Notes: generated from the sequence alone by a model not told the origin. Positions 1-12,378 are shown, counted from the first letter of the stretch. The stretch is DNA of 64,000 nucleotides from Laccaria trichodermophora (GCA_018417955.1 JACTVC010000030.1:612854-676853), one strand, 5' to 3'. Program-made: numbers and translations.

Positions 1-13
1 ACGACATTTGCAG

Positions 14-190
14 GAATGGACACACGAGGCGGTCGTTTATACAGAACAAGTTGGGAACGTGATATACAGCATTCTCTTTGTTCGAAGCCAGCCAACGGAT
101 CAGGCTCAAGAGGCTACTGCGACACAACGATTAATTGAAGAACCTTCCGCAGCACGACTTGAAGATGTTAACGATGTGGATTCAGGTTGA
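14..190 (+). CDS. 3' end of an unidentified protein-coding gene (partial)
   Basis: An open frame enters from the window edge and ends at a stop at 188-190. A likely 3' splice site (tttgcag) ends at 13, so this would be the last exon of a gene that begins outside the window. The visible tail of about 58 residues has a hydrophobic stretch (GNVIYSILFV) followed by an acidic, Glu/Ala-rich end. The family is not recognisable from this piece. The polar tail after a hydrophobic segment would fit a membrane protein, but this is a guess. Confidence 0.3.
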   Translation, partial: EWTHEAVVYTEQVGNVIYSILFVRSQPTDQAQEATATQRLIEEPSAARLEDVNDVDSG

Positions 191-532
191 TTATTACTTT
201 CCTGTTCTTTACTTTTGTAGAATGACCAGCAAAGTAACAACGTCGGAACTTTAGGCATTGCGGCCATAGGTAGTTGTTAAGATCTGGCATGGAGCTTTGT
301 ATATTTACATACATTGGACACAAAAAATACGACATTGGTATCCATTCACTGTGCTCTAAGATACAGGGTATTAGTGAAATCAACGGCCCTACGATGTCCA
401 GGTAGGTAACGAGGAAAACAGTGCGTCCATGGTATCAAGAAATTGTTTCAAATCAGTCCATTTTCGAAGCGCACCTCGACTGGCAATAACATGACTGCCA
501 CAAGGACGGGTAGACACAGCCAAGTCATTGCC
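191..532. other. Intergenic, no gene seen
   Basis: About 340 bases between two convergent gene ends. No convincing open frame, repeat or RNA gene was seen. Confidence 0.5.
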
Positions 533-1202
533 CTACATTTGTTCAACGCCTTCTGCGCACAGACCGCAACCAATACATTCAAGACAAGCTATTAAAAGAC
601 AACATTGGTGTCAATTAACAAAAAGAGCTTAACGGAACTTACCCAAGCCTCCGCAGCAGGCGCACAAATAGCAAGGGCAACACAAAGGGTTTTCAAACGA
701 TCCTGTCGAACAAAAGAGATCGTCAGAAAGAAAAGAAAGTCGGAAGGTTAGAGAATACGATACCTTTACAACACCAAGCGCTCAGCATAACCGCAAGGAC
801 GACAACAACGAAAAGCCCCACAAAAATGACGACGAGATAAACTATGAAAGAAATGAGCCTCGACGTCTCCGGTACGCAAATGAACATACGCTTGTTATGA
901 GTGAAAGTTCCCCCGCTTGTGCCAGTCGCACGCTTTACAAGGTCCTCAGCTCCCCACCCAATAACCTCATGACCTCCCAAACACGAAAACAGCATCACTG
1001 CGCCAAGAACGACTAGGGCGACCACAGATGGGAAAAGAAGACGACGCAGGCGAGATTTATGGCAGTTTCGATGGCCAGCTCTGGATGAAGGGCACCCTTC
1101 ACAGTCTCCTCCCTGTCCATGATTGTGTTTCTCGTTTGAAGTATGCAAATCGCTGTACAAATCGAGGGATTGAAGGGCTTGAGGTTGCTTCGTGATGGAC
1201 AT
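533..1202 (-). CDS. Small two-TM protein with a cysteine-rich tail, unknown function
   Basis: Three exons (1202-764, 702-643, 588-533) join in frame to 184 codons. The joins use donors gtatcg and gtaagt and acceptors gacag and aatag. The N-terminal part is polar and has a hydrophobic helix near residues 55-75 (LLFPSVVALVVLGAVMLF). A second strongly hydrophobic segment lies near residues 117-143 (FIVYLVVIFVGLFVVVVLAV). After the second helix comes a tail of about 40 residues with some 12 cysteines in CC, CxxC and CxC patterns (for example CCPCYLCACC and CLECIGCGLC), ending at a TAG. The dense cysteines next to a membrane helix suggest palmitoylation, metal binding or membrane association, but no family was recognised. 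The regular phase of both introns and the cysteine pattern running across two splice joins support a real gene. It lies upstream of nothing else on this strand and tail-side of the GH5 gene. Confidence 0.6.
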
Positions 1203-1592
1203 GGTCGTTGAAAAGAGGGGAGGAAGGGAAGTTGGATGGGGCTTTTGCTGGGCCAGGCTGGGGCCTTATAAGGACGTCATAGGACCTTGTGGCTGACGCC
1301 AAGGAAAGGAATCTCGGCGTGGCAACTTGATGGGGACGAAGAAGGCTTCTTGCCCACGCTCTACAATCTAGACTGGCTGTGTGACTGCGCATTCCGTGGG
1401 TGGAAGATAGGAAGTGCGGGATGGCGGTGGTTTGGTACAAAAAAATGCTGTGCAACCGGCAAAACCTCACACCAAACAGCGTCTCCGATATTTGACCTGT
1501 GCACACGGTTTGGACACGCTTCAGCCCTTATTATATCATAGCTATAGTACCTCTGCAACACTTTCAATCCCATACCACCAGTAATCAATTCG

Positions 1593-4345
1593 TCATCGTC
1601 CCAACGCTACCGAGGACGTCGTCGGTCCAGTGCAAGGAGCAGTCGGCGTCACAGCAAAAGAGCCGGAGTATTCATCAGGGTAAGGACATCCAGTTACCTT
1701 GACAGCCCCACCCTCCGTATCATTACGATTGAACCACCCATTAAATCCTTGCGTGACTCGACTCGGCGCCGCTGTAAACGTCGGCACAGGCAAAATGATT
1801 ATTGGTGCAGTATTGGTATACGTCGGCAGCAAAGAAATTGGTACGTTAGCAGCTGTGATCGATGTTGGCGGCCAGGGAAATTGGGTGCTCGAAGAAGCTG
1901 GGATCGATGATGGAGTTCCCGTTTGCCATGGGAGGAAATCTCCTCGGAAACGACTTATGTTGACGTTGAGGGAAGCACATTTTCCTTGGGCCGTGCGGGG
2001 ATCTTTTGGAATCCATCCGTTTTGTAGACCAAGTTGGTAGGACCACAGCGGCGCTTGGATCGTCCCAGCTTGGGAGGGGCCAATCTAATACCCGTGCGTC
2101 GATCCAATGAGCATGAAGAGTATGTGAGCGGCGGGACGGGCTCACCTTCCAAGTCCAAAATATCCAATCCCCCAGAGCATCAGCGCTAGCTTGAAAAATG
2201 TTTGAAAGGCCGTCCTTCATCGAGCTATTATAATTCGCCCAGTCGTTATACGTCGAGCAATCAGGATTCACGGATGTTGTATTGACTCCATTCAAAAAAA
2301 GTCCGCAATCATTGGGTGCAACGGAAAATTCTCCGGCGATAGTGACGCCGAACCCTTGTCGACTATGAAAGAATTCAGGTTAGCTTCTCGTTTTGCCGAG
2401 TGAGGATGAAATCACTTGTTTTCAATATTTTGACCAAAGCTGGAGCAAGCTAGCGCGGGCCATTTTCCACCAGGCTGTCCAGTCGCACCGAGGACAGCAA
2501 CCGGGTCAGCATCTAAGCCTCCGAGGTCTAGAAACGGATGCTCATCCAGAACAATGCGATCAGAGCCCTGTAGGAATCCAGTCCACGCCGACGCGTTCTG
2601 GAAGCCATCATGTATAACGATGTACTGTGCATCCACGTCGGTTGTCGCGTTGTAATTCGAAGGCAATTGTCACTTACAGGCCCGTTTCCTGGTCCTCGGC
2701 CGGTAATGCTTTTGATCATATCATGCGTTTTAAGATAGAAGCTGGTGAGCTCATCGAAAGGGGCAGTAGGCTCGTCGACAACATTGAAGAGTGGGATCAG
2801 GTCTCGATATTGCGGTTGTGATATAAACTCTGTCAAGACTCGAATATAATACAGCGTTCTTTGTGCGTTTGCCAAACCCATGTTGCCGGTAAGGAAGTTT
2901 ATGGTGCCATTACTGAGAAGCAATTCAGCTTATGCAGAGCAGAGAATTAATTTTACTTGAACTCACGGACCGACATGATTGTGAGCTACGAAAAGACCAG
3001 ATCAGCATCAATTAAAACCCGAATGGACTATCACAGACTGTTTTGCGATCCAGGAACGGTATGTAGGTCGAGGCATACTCTCAACCCGTATTTTCGGGCC
3101 CACCCAAGGAGACGAAGAAAGTATCTAGATTATTATGAGTTCATTCTCTCGCGACGTGGTATCCAATGAATATGACTGACGTCCACGAAACTTTTTCCAG
3201 ATACGGCTCGCCATCCCATCTCTCAATCGCCCAGAACGGGAGAGGAACCCGGACAAAATTAAGGCCGGCACCTGCGGGATTTTTGAGTTGTGAAAACGGC
3301 AAGAATCTTGAATTGAAATACCAGCGATCTCAGCAATATCTTGTTCCGTCTGAAAGCAGAGTGTGTGTGGAAAGAGAAGGCGAGTGACAATCTATCAAGA
3401 GCACTCACAATAAAGGTATTGTAGTGAGCTTCCAGCTGCGCCAGCCCACCATTCACCGTATCCGCCGCCATCAACTGACTCAACGTAAATTCGTCCGTTG
3501 CGCTCGGATATCGCTGGAAGATGTCTGGTGTGATGAAGGGGGCGAGGACCAACCATCCTCCAAGATTCACACCAAAAACTCGGTTTTTCCCCCAACGCCA
3601 TTCTTCATTGATTGCCGGAGTCCAGGAGTTTGGTCGGGCGAAGTCATTGAAGGGGTCTGACGGGTCATCGACCCCTGTTGAAAGCTCGGTCATGTTCAAA
3701 TGATGTTCGAGAAGAGAGAAAGACGCACAGAAACCGCCAAATGGATTTCTGTATGTGAATTTGGTACCGTTCTGGAGGGTTACGACCGACCCATCCCCAC
3801 CTGTCTGATATATATTGTAAGAAGAGTTAGCACGGTCCATGTGGAAGATATAGGTTTGAGCGCACAAAACGGTTCTTATGGAGGTTCTTCTTTATAACGA
3901 GGAAGAAGACGGGAAGAAAGACGACTAGGACGATGCTAATGAGGGCCACAACCCCCACCTTGAGCCAAACGCGTGATTTTCGCCGTCGAGCATTCTCTTC
4001 ATAAGCCCCTTCTCGAATTTCGTGCGAATCCGCTAGCCATGAATCAGCCGGTGCTCGAAACTCTCGAGTGATGTCAGATGTTTTCAAACTGGCGCGGTGA
4101 TTGGTCCAAGATTGTGTCGTCGGCTGCGCCATAGGGTGCCATTCGCCCTGGTCATCGCCCGCTGTGAGTAAAGGCTGGGACTCAAATTGTCGAACAGCCA
4201 GTATGGGCGCTGATGCCGCTCGAGCCGCAACAGCACCCGAATGATACCCAGGGAGGACGTCTTGAGAGTGGGCGGCGCGATTAGGAGAATACATGCTCGG
4301 AGCCTGGGAAGAGGTTAAATCTCTCCATACGTTACTTGTGGACAT
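1593..4345 (-). CDS. Membrane-anchored GH5_9 glucan 1,3-beta-glucosidase (exo-beta-1,3-glucanase)
   Basis: Type II membrane glucanase acting on cell-wall beta-1,3-glucan. From the start at 4345 there is a Ser/Pro-rich cytoplasmic N-terminus, then a basic stop (RRRKSRVWLK) and one TM helix (VGVVALISIVLVVFLPVFFL). The catalytic domain follows, split over about nine exons. Family signatures are visible: RVFGVNLGGWLVLAPFITP, the acid/base region NVVDEP (about 2790), the nucleophile loop TIAGEFSVAPNDC (about 2310-2345), DWIFWTWK near the C-terminus, and a final Pro/Thr-rich stretch (LPVPTFT, then CPYPDEYS and CTGP) before the stop at 1593. Introns are short; one example is the join FGGF/WVDDPSDPFND. 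The order TM anchor then GH5 resembles the A. nidulans ExgD type. One oddity is that the usual Asn of the NEP motif is Asp. The start is the first ATG of a frame that runs unbroken into the TM helix. Confidence 0.88.
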
Positions 4346-5520
4346 GGGGAGATGTTGGCTTCTGCGGAGAAAGAAGGGATAATGGGCGGCACGGCATATT
4401 GGGCATGCACCAATCGCGTTGAAGGGTTTCCGCGCTTGCTATGGGGCTTAAGATGGGCACATGCATGATCCGCACTTGATCAAGAAAGCTTGAATCCGGG
4501 AACCACGGTGCCCACCACTCGTGAGTCTGAAGACATCCGATTCTTATCTTATCTAAACTGAGATGAAATGACGACGAGGAAGAGAATGAATGATACTTGA
4601 ATTCGAGGGACTTGGCCCAATGCCAAGCGGAGAGGAGGCACAGGGCGTTCTGTTCGATCTGCCGCACGAGGCATAATTATCTAGTCTCGGAGATCCTCCG
4701 AGATTTGACAAGGCCCACTGACGCGAACTTCAGACAATCAGATCTCCCAGGCTAAGTATATCAAACGCACCAGTTAGCGCGGAAGGGGCCAAGGAAGTGT
4801 TGGTCATGTGTCGCTGAGCTGCTGGACTGAAGGGATATATGCAACCCGGAGGTGTGCCGATCAACGAAAGCGTTTTCGGGAGAGCCTTGTGATGTAGGAA
4901 TATGGCCCTGGAAAGCCATCGGCTGGCGGCCAAGTGACAGTAAGTATGGCCATTAGTACCTCCGGGTAGTAAATCATAAGGGGTTTGGCTGGATGAAGGG
5001 TGCAGGTGAGAGGTTGAAGGTGATTATAGTTGGAGGAAGAGTGGTGACGCACTGTGCGTGCGGCGGGGCCCAGGAGGCGCCATGGCTCCAATGGGTCCAT
5101 GAGCTCCGGATTGTACTTCTATAGAAGGTCAGTCGGGTGAAGCGGCGCACGAGGCGCACGAGAAACATTGAAGAATGACCTTTCCTCTACCCTCCATCAA
5201 TCTATCCCCCAACTAATATCCGTCCATCGCTGCCCCTAGAAATGATGAAGTGCAACGTCGATATCGAACTCGGAGCACGGTGTTGACTTGGAGGTTGTTT
5301 AGAGGAGGTCCGAATGAATCGGGATTAAAATGTAGTGTTTGCACTTGCTTTTGCCACTCGAAGTCCCAGTCCCCGTCAGATCTTCAATTGCATTGATACC
5401 AAACATCGACCACGAAAAAACCCAGTTATACGATAGCAATAAAAGCAAAGCAAAAAACACGACAGCCGGCAGAGACATTTACCATAATAATACAACACAA
5501 CCCAATCTTCGACGACCATA
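4346..5520. other. Intergenic, no gene seen
   Basis: About 1.2 kb between the GH5 gene start and the F-box gene end. It should hold the GH5 promoter. Short frames on the minus strand (4730-5168) show no family motif and no splice logic. No repeat was seen. Confidence 0.5.
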
Positions 5521-7344
5521 TCAAATCGCAACACACCCATCCTCCATGTGAACCACCTTCCCCCGCCCCTCCACAACACCCACCCTCATCCTCAAATCCT
5601 CCACCTCCCTCTCCAACGCCCCCACCCTCCCCCTCTCCTCCATCCTCAACTGCGTCAACATCGGCAACGCACCAGCAACCTCTCCCCACGCTTCACACCT
5701 CTCCCCAATCATCTCTGCAATACCCACGTCCACAACGACACCGCCTTCCACAGCGTCGGGGTCTACCTCGGTCGCCGGGTCCTCATTCCATGTGATCCCG
5801 CAGTCGAGTTTACAATGCAGAGGGAGGACTTGGGAGAGGAACAGCGCGACGGGCGCTGTAGGTTCGGGAAGAGCCTTTATGATGGATACACCCATGGAGA
5901 GACGGCGGAGGGAGTGGAAGGGCGTGTAGCCTGTGATTGTTTTGCTTGTGTTGAAGGAGAGGGAGGTATTATGGACGGGGAAGGGGAACGAAGGGATGTC
6001 ATGGGAAGCGTCGATGAAGAGGCCCAAGTGTGTCAGCTGGCGACAATGTTCCGCGAAAGGGAGCAGGGCGTGGAGGGTGAGGTTGGATTGAGTCATGTGT
6101 ACAGGTTCGTTGTTGAGCGTAAGCTTTTCCAAGGCGCGCCATGCCACTGCGAGTCGTTCCAAGTCCTGTTGTTTTAAAGAGAGCGGATACTGGTGCACAA
6201 TCTCCAAGGACGTTAGATTCGCGCATCTGAGAAGAGGCTTGAGGGTATCAGAGTCGATGTACTTGTCCTCCGAAGGTGGCGGCGATGGGGCACGTGCGTT
6301 ACGTTGGGAAACTAGGGCAAGCAGCTTGAGGTGGGGACAATGGTCAGCGACGGCATTAATGAGGGCTTGAACGTCCGCCGGAGACTCGATTTCCTCAGAG
6401 TCAATGTACAGCATCGTGAGTTTGGCGGGGGCGTACTCCGCGGTAACAAACAGCGCAGCATCTTCAAAGTCGACATTGAGGGAAAAGTCCCAGAGCGCCG
6501 GGAAGGCTCCCTCAGTCAGTGTAGGACAGAAATCCGCGACGTCTTCTGGAGACCCTACTCCTTGTTCGTCGTGGTACTGGAACTCAACTACCCCGAGGGC
6601 GTCTAATCGCGATAGAGACTCTGCCACCCGGGTTGTGAAGTAGAAGCGAGGGAAGGTGATCTTTTGAAGCTTGGTCAGACAGGCGAGGAGTGTACACGTG
6701 TCTTCTTCGATGTTGCGCATGGGTAATCGTGAACGCAAGTCCAAATGGCTGATATCCGGCATCCGAGCGGCAATATCCTGGAAGAAAGGTGCCACCTCTA
6801 CATCGGTCGGGATGACCACAACAAAATGCTTCACCCCCCGATGCATGAACAGAATGCTCAGTGAAAGGGGCGCGTTCCAGCTGAGAGTGTTCATGTTAGG
6901 TAGTATGTCCAGTCGGGTTCTCGTACGGGCCATGGTGTCAAAGAGGGATTGGTGTACAGGAAAATGGGTGGCTTGATATGTAAAGTGGCGCACGCGTGTG
7001 CTGTATCTGTCAAATCGCTTCCAATCGTTTGTATCGGGTGTCCGTTCGAATTCCTAGTGATTCTTGAGGAGTTGAGTTCGATACCAGCTGAGGTCACTCA
7101 CCCATTCATGTGGTTCCTCAGATCTCTTTCGCAAAGGCGCCAGGAGCCTAAACAGGCGAGGTGGGTCGTCGACGACACGCCAGAGAGCGTCAAGGGCTAT
7201 ATCGGACCACCTGCGGCATACCCGAGCGTTTTCGGCGTTGGATTCTCTGCTCAGGAAACGGAAGATCATCGTCAACAGCTCTGGAATGCATAGTACTCGG
7301 TGGGTCGTGTGTGTTGGGTCAGGGGTTTTTGAGAGCTTTGTCAT
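5521..7344 (-). CDS. F-box/LRR-type protein
   Basis: Two exons (7344-7102 and 7053-5521) join in phase 0 across a 48-base intron (gtgagt...cactag) to about 592 codons. The N-terminal F-box reads IPELLTMIFRFLSRESNAEN then ARVCRRWSDIALDALW. It is followed by the typical Agaricomycete linker DWKRFDRYSTRVRHFTYQ and a long region of irregular leucine-rich segments (LRRLSMGVSII, LTHLGLFIDA and similar). The C-terminus is a short predicted coiled coil (ALEREVEDLRMRVGVVEGR). F-box proteins recruit substrates to SCF ubiquitin ligases through Skp1; the substrate here cannot be inferred. An alternative upstream ATG at 7446 would add 34 residues. I chose 7344 because the residues just before the F-box start there and the extra ones are low-complexity. 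The last 200 bases are unusually pyrimidine-rich on the plus strand. Confidence 0.8.
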
Positions 7345-7830
7345 TGTGCTGTTCAATACAGAGGTGGCGGTCGTCGACGTTGAAGGATTCCCCCTGAGGT
7401 TGAGTCGCACACTGGCAGGAGTCAGAAAAACCGCGGTCACGTGCATTTTCAAACCTCAACCTTGCAGGTGCAACGTCCCGGCCAACGGTCACCATATAGA
7501 TGTGATCCGATTCAGCGGCAACGCGTCGCGCCCGCCGCCAACATCTCTTGTTGCACTCTTGGTTGGTCGCCTAGGAAGATAGAACCTACACAGGCTCATG
7601 ATGCTCAAACCTCAAATCACACGCTACTACTCGGCGGCCTCGCTTGGTATCGATAACCAAGCCATAGCCATTCCTAATCTTCTATTTAGCAACAGGAACT
7701 CAACCATGCATGCCATCTCGCTTTTTCTCGTCGTTGTTTGCGTTCTCACCTCACTGTCGCTCCTTCGTTCTTTACTTTCGTTCTCCCCCTTGCCCCGGTA
7801 GGCATTTCATCACCCCACACGTGCAAGATC
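7345..7830. other. Divergent intergenic region
   Basis: About 490 bases between two divergent genes, so it probably holds both promoters. The sense side just before 7831 is pyrimidine-rich, as is usual upstream of fungal start codons. No other feature was seen. Confidence 0.45.
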
Positions 7831-9911
7831 ATGTTCTCGGTCACACTCTTTCTCCTTCCCTTTTTATGTGCCGCCGTCCAGGCTACCAACGACTGGTCGA
7901 AACCTTGTGTAGGAGGAGAATGTTTTTACGATCTCCCAGCTTCCAAGGGGGTCTCAGGGACCATGCGCATCGTGAGTTAGCTTAGGCTCTCTTTATTGTT
8001 CTGGCCGTTGAAACAAATGAATTATGCAGTGGGGCTCCTCAGACGCAATTTCTGATATCACCGCTGCCGCTGGCTGGATCATCCTTGGCTGCGACAATGA
8101 CGCTCTAGCGCAGGACATCAGGCTCGTCTGCGATAGCGAACACACTAGCAGTGCACATTGCGCTCACCTCTACCACTCCGTCGGCGCCGTTGGGAAAATT
8201 GTCCGTTTGCCTGAGAGTGTGAGGTCTTGCTGAAACGAATATATAACACTCAACGCTCACTTTTATTATTTTTAGTGCGGTAGAAACGCATTCGCCCGTG
8301 TTTCAAAAGCATGGGTCCATAAAGACCAGTCGTTGCCTTCCGATATTGCAAAGCGACTCACAAGACGCGACGGTAGTACGCCCGAGGTTCAAGGTCTTTC
8401 TCTTGATACCAACTTTGATGCCATCGATCCCTCCCAGTACGTTGATCATGACCCACGATTGAAATTACTAACTACCCATCCTAGGACTGGCGAAGTGAAT
8501 ATTGCAATCCAAGGAGCTAACGTTCCCAATCAGAATGGAAATCTCACAATTACCCCGCCTACTCCAGCTCGCAGGAGCAGTCGGATCCATCAACGGGGCT
8601 TGCTCTCGTTTATAGAAGACGCTTTCAACAGTGCGTTTACCCGCTCCCATAATTTGTTCCTCTCATTGTTTTATTCATCCACAGGTTTCAACTCATTCGA
8701 CAAAACAGTCACCAAAAACCTCCTACCCATTGACATCAGCAAAGACTTTCCCATCCTCGACCAAAGCCTCTCCTGCTCCGGCTTTTCCGCGTCTGTCAAA
8801 GCTGATGCTGTAGCCAAAGCCCATGCTGTTATCTCGGTCGGGGTAGCCACCACCGGAACCATCGTCCCTCCCAACCTCTCAGAATTCGGCTTGTTCGTTG
8901 GGATGGACGCGACTCTTGACGGGACTTTGAACCTCGCTGGCTCCGCCTCTGTAGTTTCGCCTTGCCTCCTAGTATATATATTTCGTTGACCTAATTTCGG
9001 CAGGGAACCGCAGACTCTGGGTTAATAGACCTATTCTCAGTCGGTATTCCCGGACTCGACTTCCCAGGGTAAGTACTTAATTCTCACCTTCCTCTCCGAG
9101 CCTGCGTAACATCCTCTATGCATTAGAGTGCTAACCGTCGGCCCAACGTTCAAAATCCAAGGCCGAGCGACTGCATCGCTCAACCTCGCATTGGACACCA
9201 CAGTTGACCTGTCATACACCATCCAAAATGCAAAACTCTTCTTCCCTTCCTCCGCGAACCACCAATCAGGATTGACCTTTAACTCAGGGGAGAGTCGTAC
9301 GTATTTGATCTTGACGTGTCGCACCAAGAAACCTAACACAGAACTTCATCTCGGCTCTTAGCTCTGAAGCTCTCCGTGGACCCCAAAGCATCCGCCACGG
9401 GTACCATAACCGCCCACCTCATCCCCCGGGTCGATCTAGGTATCTCAGGAATGAACGGGCTCGCAAAAGCCACTGTATTCCTAAACCTAGACGCAAGCGC
9501 CAGTACCACACTCAGCGTAACGGGCGAAGCATCAACTGAGATCTCCACCAGTAGTTCAGATAATAACGGAATAACGACCTCCGTGAACGGATGTGCAGAC
9601 GTAGGCGCTGGATTCGACGTTAACGCAGGGGCTGATGGGTCGTTCTTTAGGGTGTTTGATCAATCGGCGTCGGTGGCATTGTTTAGCAAGAAAATTGACA
9701 TCTTCAAGGTTCTTTTATCTCTCCCCTGTCTCTGTGTTGTCAATCCCTTATTGGTGTTGCACGTACTTAGAAATGTTTGGGAACAGGAGTGCAGAATCGC
9801 AAGCGTCATCACGCCCGTGGTTTTAGCAAGCCGATTGATAAGGGGGTGTATGCGCGTGACTTTAGTTGTCCTGCTGGGATTGGCAGTCTTGTTACCTTCC
9901 CTACGAATTGA
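7831..9911 (+). CDS. Large secreted beta-rich protein (DUF7223-like)
   Basis: The start ATG at 7831 opens a signal peptide (FSVTLFLLPFLCAAVQA). Exons 7831-7971, 8030-8218 and one from 8276 join in phase 0, followed by at least five more, to a TGA at 9909-9911. The second exon begins with the motif WGSSDAISDITAAAGW and LGCDNDALAQDIRLVC, which I recall from a family of Agaricomycete secreted proteins. The middle and C-terminal parts are Ser/Thr/Ala/Gly-rich with repeated beta-like segments (FSASVKADAVAKAHAVISVG, LFVGMDATLDGTLNLAGSAS), matching what I remember as the DUF7223 domain. A dibasic site (RKRHH) precedes the last 30 residues. There is no TM segment or GPI signal, so the product is probably secreted or wall-bound. 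Its function is unknown. The exons are all in frame, so the gene appears intact. The DUF number is from memory and should be treated as tentative. Confidence 0.75.
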
Positions 9912-10227
9912 GGTGTTTCTTTCTTTCGGTGCGGGAGAGGGCAGAAGGGTGAATTGTTTGGTCGGGCGGTTTTCTTATCCTCGACCCCGCCTTTATTCGT
10001 ATATTATTTTCGAGTAGTCTGGCTCTCTGTTATCCGGCAAGTTTATTACAGCTCCAATTGATCTTGATATTTGTGGTCTCTCATTCGCTATATAGCAAAC
10101 CAAAAGCAAAATAGGCGCAGGATAACCCCTTGTTTCTAAGGGATAATAATCTTCTGTACGTATCAAACGTTCTTTAATTCTCAAAAAACGGGAATCCGCG
10201 GGAGGGTATTAGATGTCAAATTGGGAA
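9912..10227. other. Convergent intergenic region
   Basis: Short 3'-to-3' interval between the DUF7223-like gene and the PLC-like gene. No gene or repeat was seen. Confidence 0.5.
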
Positions 10228-11623
10228 TTAAAACCCATTCAGTTTGTCGACTGCTTGCGCCGTTTGGCCAATATTGATGTAATCTAAAAGAACGAAATTG
10301 GGCGCTCTTCCCTGCGAGAAGGGAGCGCAATTGTTCGCGTGCATAAGGATCCTATTGATGAAACGTCAGAGGATCTTTAGAGCAACGGGAGTAAGAGTAA
10401 GGGGAAATTGCAACTCACGAAGAGACCGCATTAGTTTTCGGAGCATTGAGAAAGTCGCTGACAAGGACTTCACCCAAATTCCAGGGTACGATATTCTTAT
10501 TGAGATTGTGGTTGATCAAATGAAGGTGGTCGTCGTTGGCAAGGGGACCATCGGTACGATCAATTTTGCACGGAAACTTGTTATCGGTGGGAGAGAAGGG
10601 GTCTTCCCATACCTGAACGGTGTTCGACGTCGCGCCGGTACAGTGAAAAATTTGAACTTACCATTTGAAATTGTGGAAGGATAAAGTCGACAGTTCTGCC
10701 CGCACTGCCAGTGCCATCCGCGCCTGCGTCCAGGAAGATGATTACTCTCTTGTTAGCGTCCAAAAGCTCTTTGAGAGTGGGCCAGTCGCCCCGCTTCATC
10801 GGCCGTGTTGGGGGAGTGTAAGCGATTGGGGAAATACCTTTTGAAGTAAATTTTTTAGAGTAGCGATGGAGGAAAACATAAGAATACCTACCAGCCTGGT
10901 CGAAAATCGGTTCCCAAACATCGGAAATCGAGACTTGTTCTGGGTTGGTGAAGATGAAGGTGAAGACTTCGTAGGGATTGGCGTCCAGGAAGGTCTTGAC
11001 TTTCCTCAGGTAATCAAGCACCAACCCTCCGTCAAATAGATTCTAGGCTCGGAGGTCTTATTTGGGGAATATTTCATAGAATGAGCGTCACTCACGCAAG
11101 CTGCAAAAAGTAACTTCGTTGTTGGCAGAGGCGAAGTCACGAATCAACAATGTTTCTTACTAGTATGGCAAAAATCAAGTTGGCCGTTTTTCCTAAGAAA
11201 AAAATTGTATAGGTGAGTTGCCTTTCTGATTGAAGAACTAGTTACATATGTGCTTGGCCTTGCAACATCCTCGCGCCGATGTTAATCTGCGTCAGGACGT
11301 CCACTTCCTGATCTCTGGCAACTAAGTCAGAGGTTCAGTATCAAATCAAGGTTGGGCGAAATCACAACGCTCACGGGCCAGTGGGTCTCGGCTGAACGCG
11401 TAAGAGTTGTGAGCGGCCAAAAAGGTAGTGTTTCCGTATGGTCGGTCGCAAAGCTCAGCATGACCGTTACAAATGGTCGCCCTTAGATAAAAATATTCGG
11501 TCAGCTCATGCCAAAAAAATGTGAACGAAATAGTCACCTCTTTCTTAAGAGATAAAGTCCATTCGAGATCTGTGCCAAGAAAATAGCGGTTAAGGGGATG
11601 AAGCGTAAGGACAGGAAACGCAT
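10228..11623 (-). CDS. Secreted PLC-like phosphodiesterase (PI-PLC X-type TIM barrel)
   Basis: The start ATG at 11623 begins a signal peptide (RFLSLRFIPLTAIFLA). Eight or so exons join in frame to a TAA at 10230-10228. Motifs in order: CNGHAELCDRPYGNTTF, LAAHNSYAF (catalytic His of the PI-PLC fold), DVLTQINIGARMLQGQAH, MKNGQLDFCHTTC (second active-site His), LFDGGLVLDYLRKVKTFLD, EVFTFIFTNPEQV, RVIIFLDAGAD, VWEDPFSPTDNKFPC and LINHNLNKN. It ends in a Cys-containing tail (MHANNCAPFSQGRAPNF). This is the common fungal secreted PLC-like family, related to phosphatidylinositol-specific PLC and glycerophosphodiesterases; the true substrate is usually unknown. There is no TM segment or GPI tail. Every intron is about 50-70 bases with normal GT-AG ends, so the gene looks intact. 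Confidence 0.87.
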
Positions 11624-12373
11624 ATCGGATTCAGAGACGATGATTCCCTGAAGGCGGGCAGATGGGAGACAAAGGTGAACCCTTTAGTGCGGGGCCCAGA
11701 TATATGAAGACAACTAGCGCTCACGAGCCAATGTGATGAGGGACGACGGAGAGAACCTCATGATTAAATAATATTCTCGTATGAGTGCGGGGAAAGCCAA
11801 GGACAAGCTGCAGCATGAGGGTTGAAGCCAGCACGTGCGGACGTCACCATGTGGAAGCTACAGGGCTATTGATGCTTCGACCGAATCGGCGGTTGCCTTG
11901 CTTCTCCGTTGTAGCCTGTGGTGCCTAATCCTCAGATGGCATGAGTAGAAACTGGAGAAGGACAAGAGGAGGACGAGGCCGAGGGTCAATGGATATGCGA
12001 TATCTACACTGAAGGGGATTCGGACGGGATGGCTTTTGAAACTTCAGATGGGCGGACTGTAGATTTGCTGTAGTCTGTAGATGCGTAAGAAACAAGCCGC
12101 GCGAAGCTAGGACAGCCGGTGTCAACTGTAGGACACTTTAAGTTATTGTTGCCGACAAGGACATGGTATCGTTGCCAACAAGGACATGGTCAAGCCTGCT
12201 TAAGGCTTCCCCGTCACAAGGCTGTTTATATAATCACGTGACCTGACGCGTCGCGTCGTCCTCACTTCCCCCAACCCCCGCCGCTTCGTCCAGTGCGGGC
12301 GCCCTGCTCGACAATTGACATTCTATATTTCAAGGTTAATTCTGTATAACAGATTCTGTAATTCCCTCCATGT
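11624..12373. other. Intergenic, no gene seen
   Basis: Holds the PLC-like gene promoter and runs to the copia insertion. A small direct duplication (ttgttgccgacaaggacatgg / ttgccaacaaggacatgg) is visible at about 12145-12190. No coding signal. Confidence 0.5.
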
Positions 12374-12378
12374 GTGAA
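12374..12378. repeat. Target-site duplication of the copia element (left copy)
   Basis: GTGAA directly before the left LTR; the same five bases follow the right LTR at 17453-17457. A 5-bp duplication is the size expected for Ty1/copia integrase. Confidence 0.9.

Noticed and set aside
5426..5689. Glycine/glutamate-rich minus-strand frame and the His/Pro-rich plus-strand frame 5548-6177
   Set aside because: Both are shadows of the pyrimidine-biased 3' end of the F-box gene.
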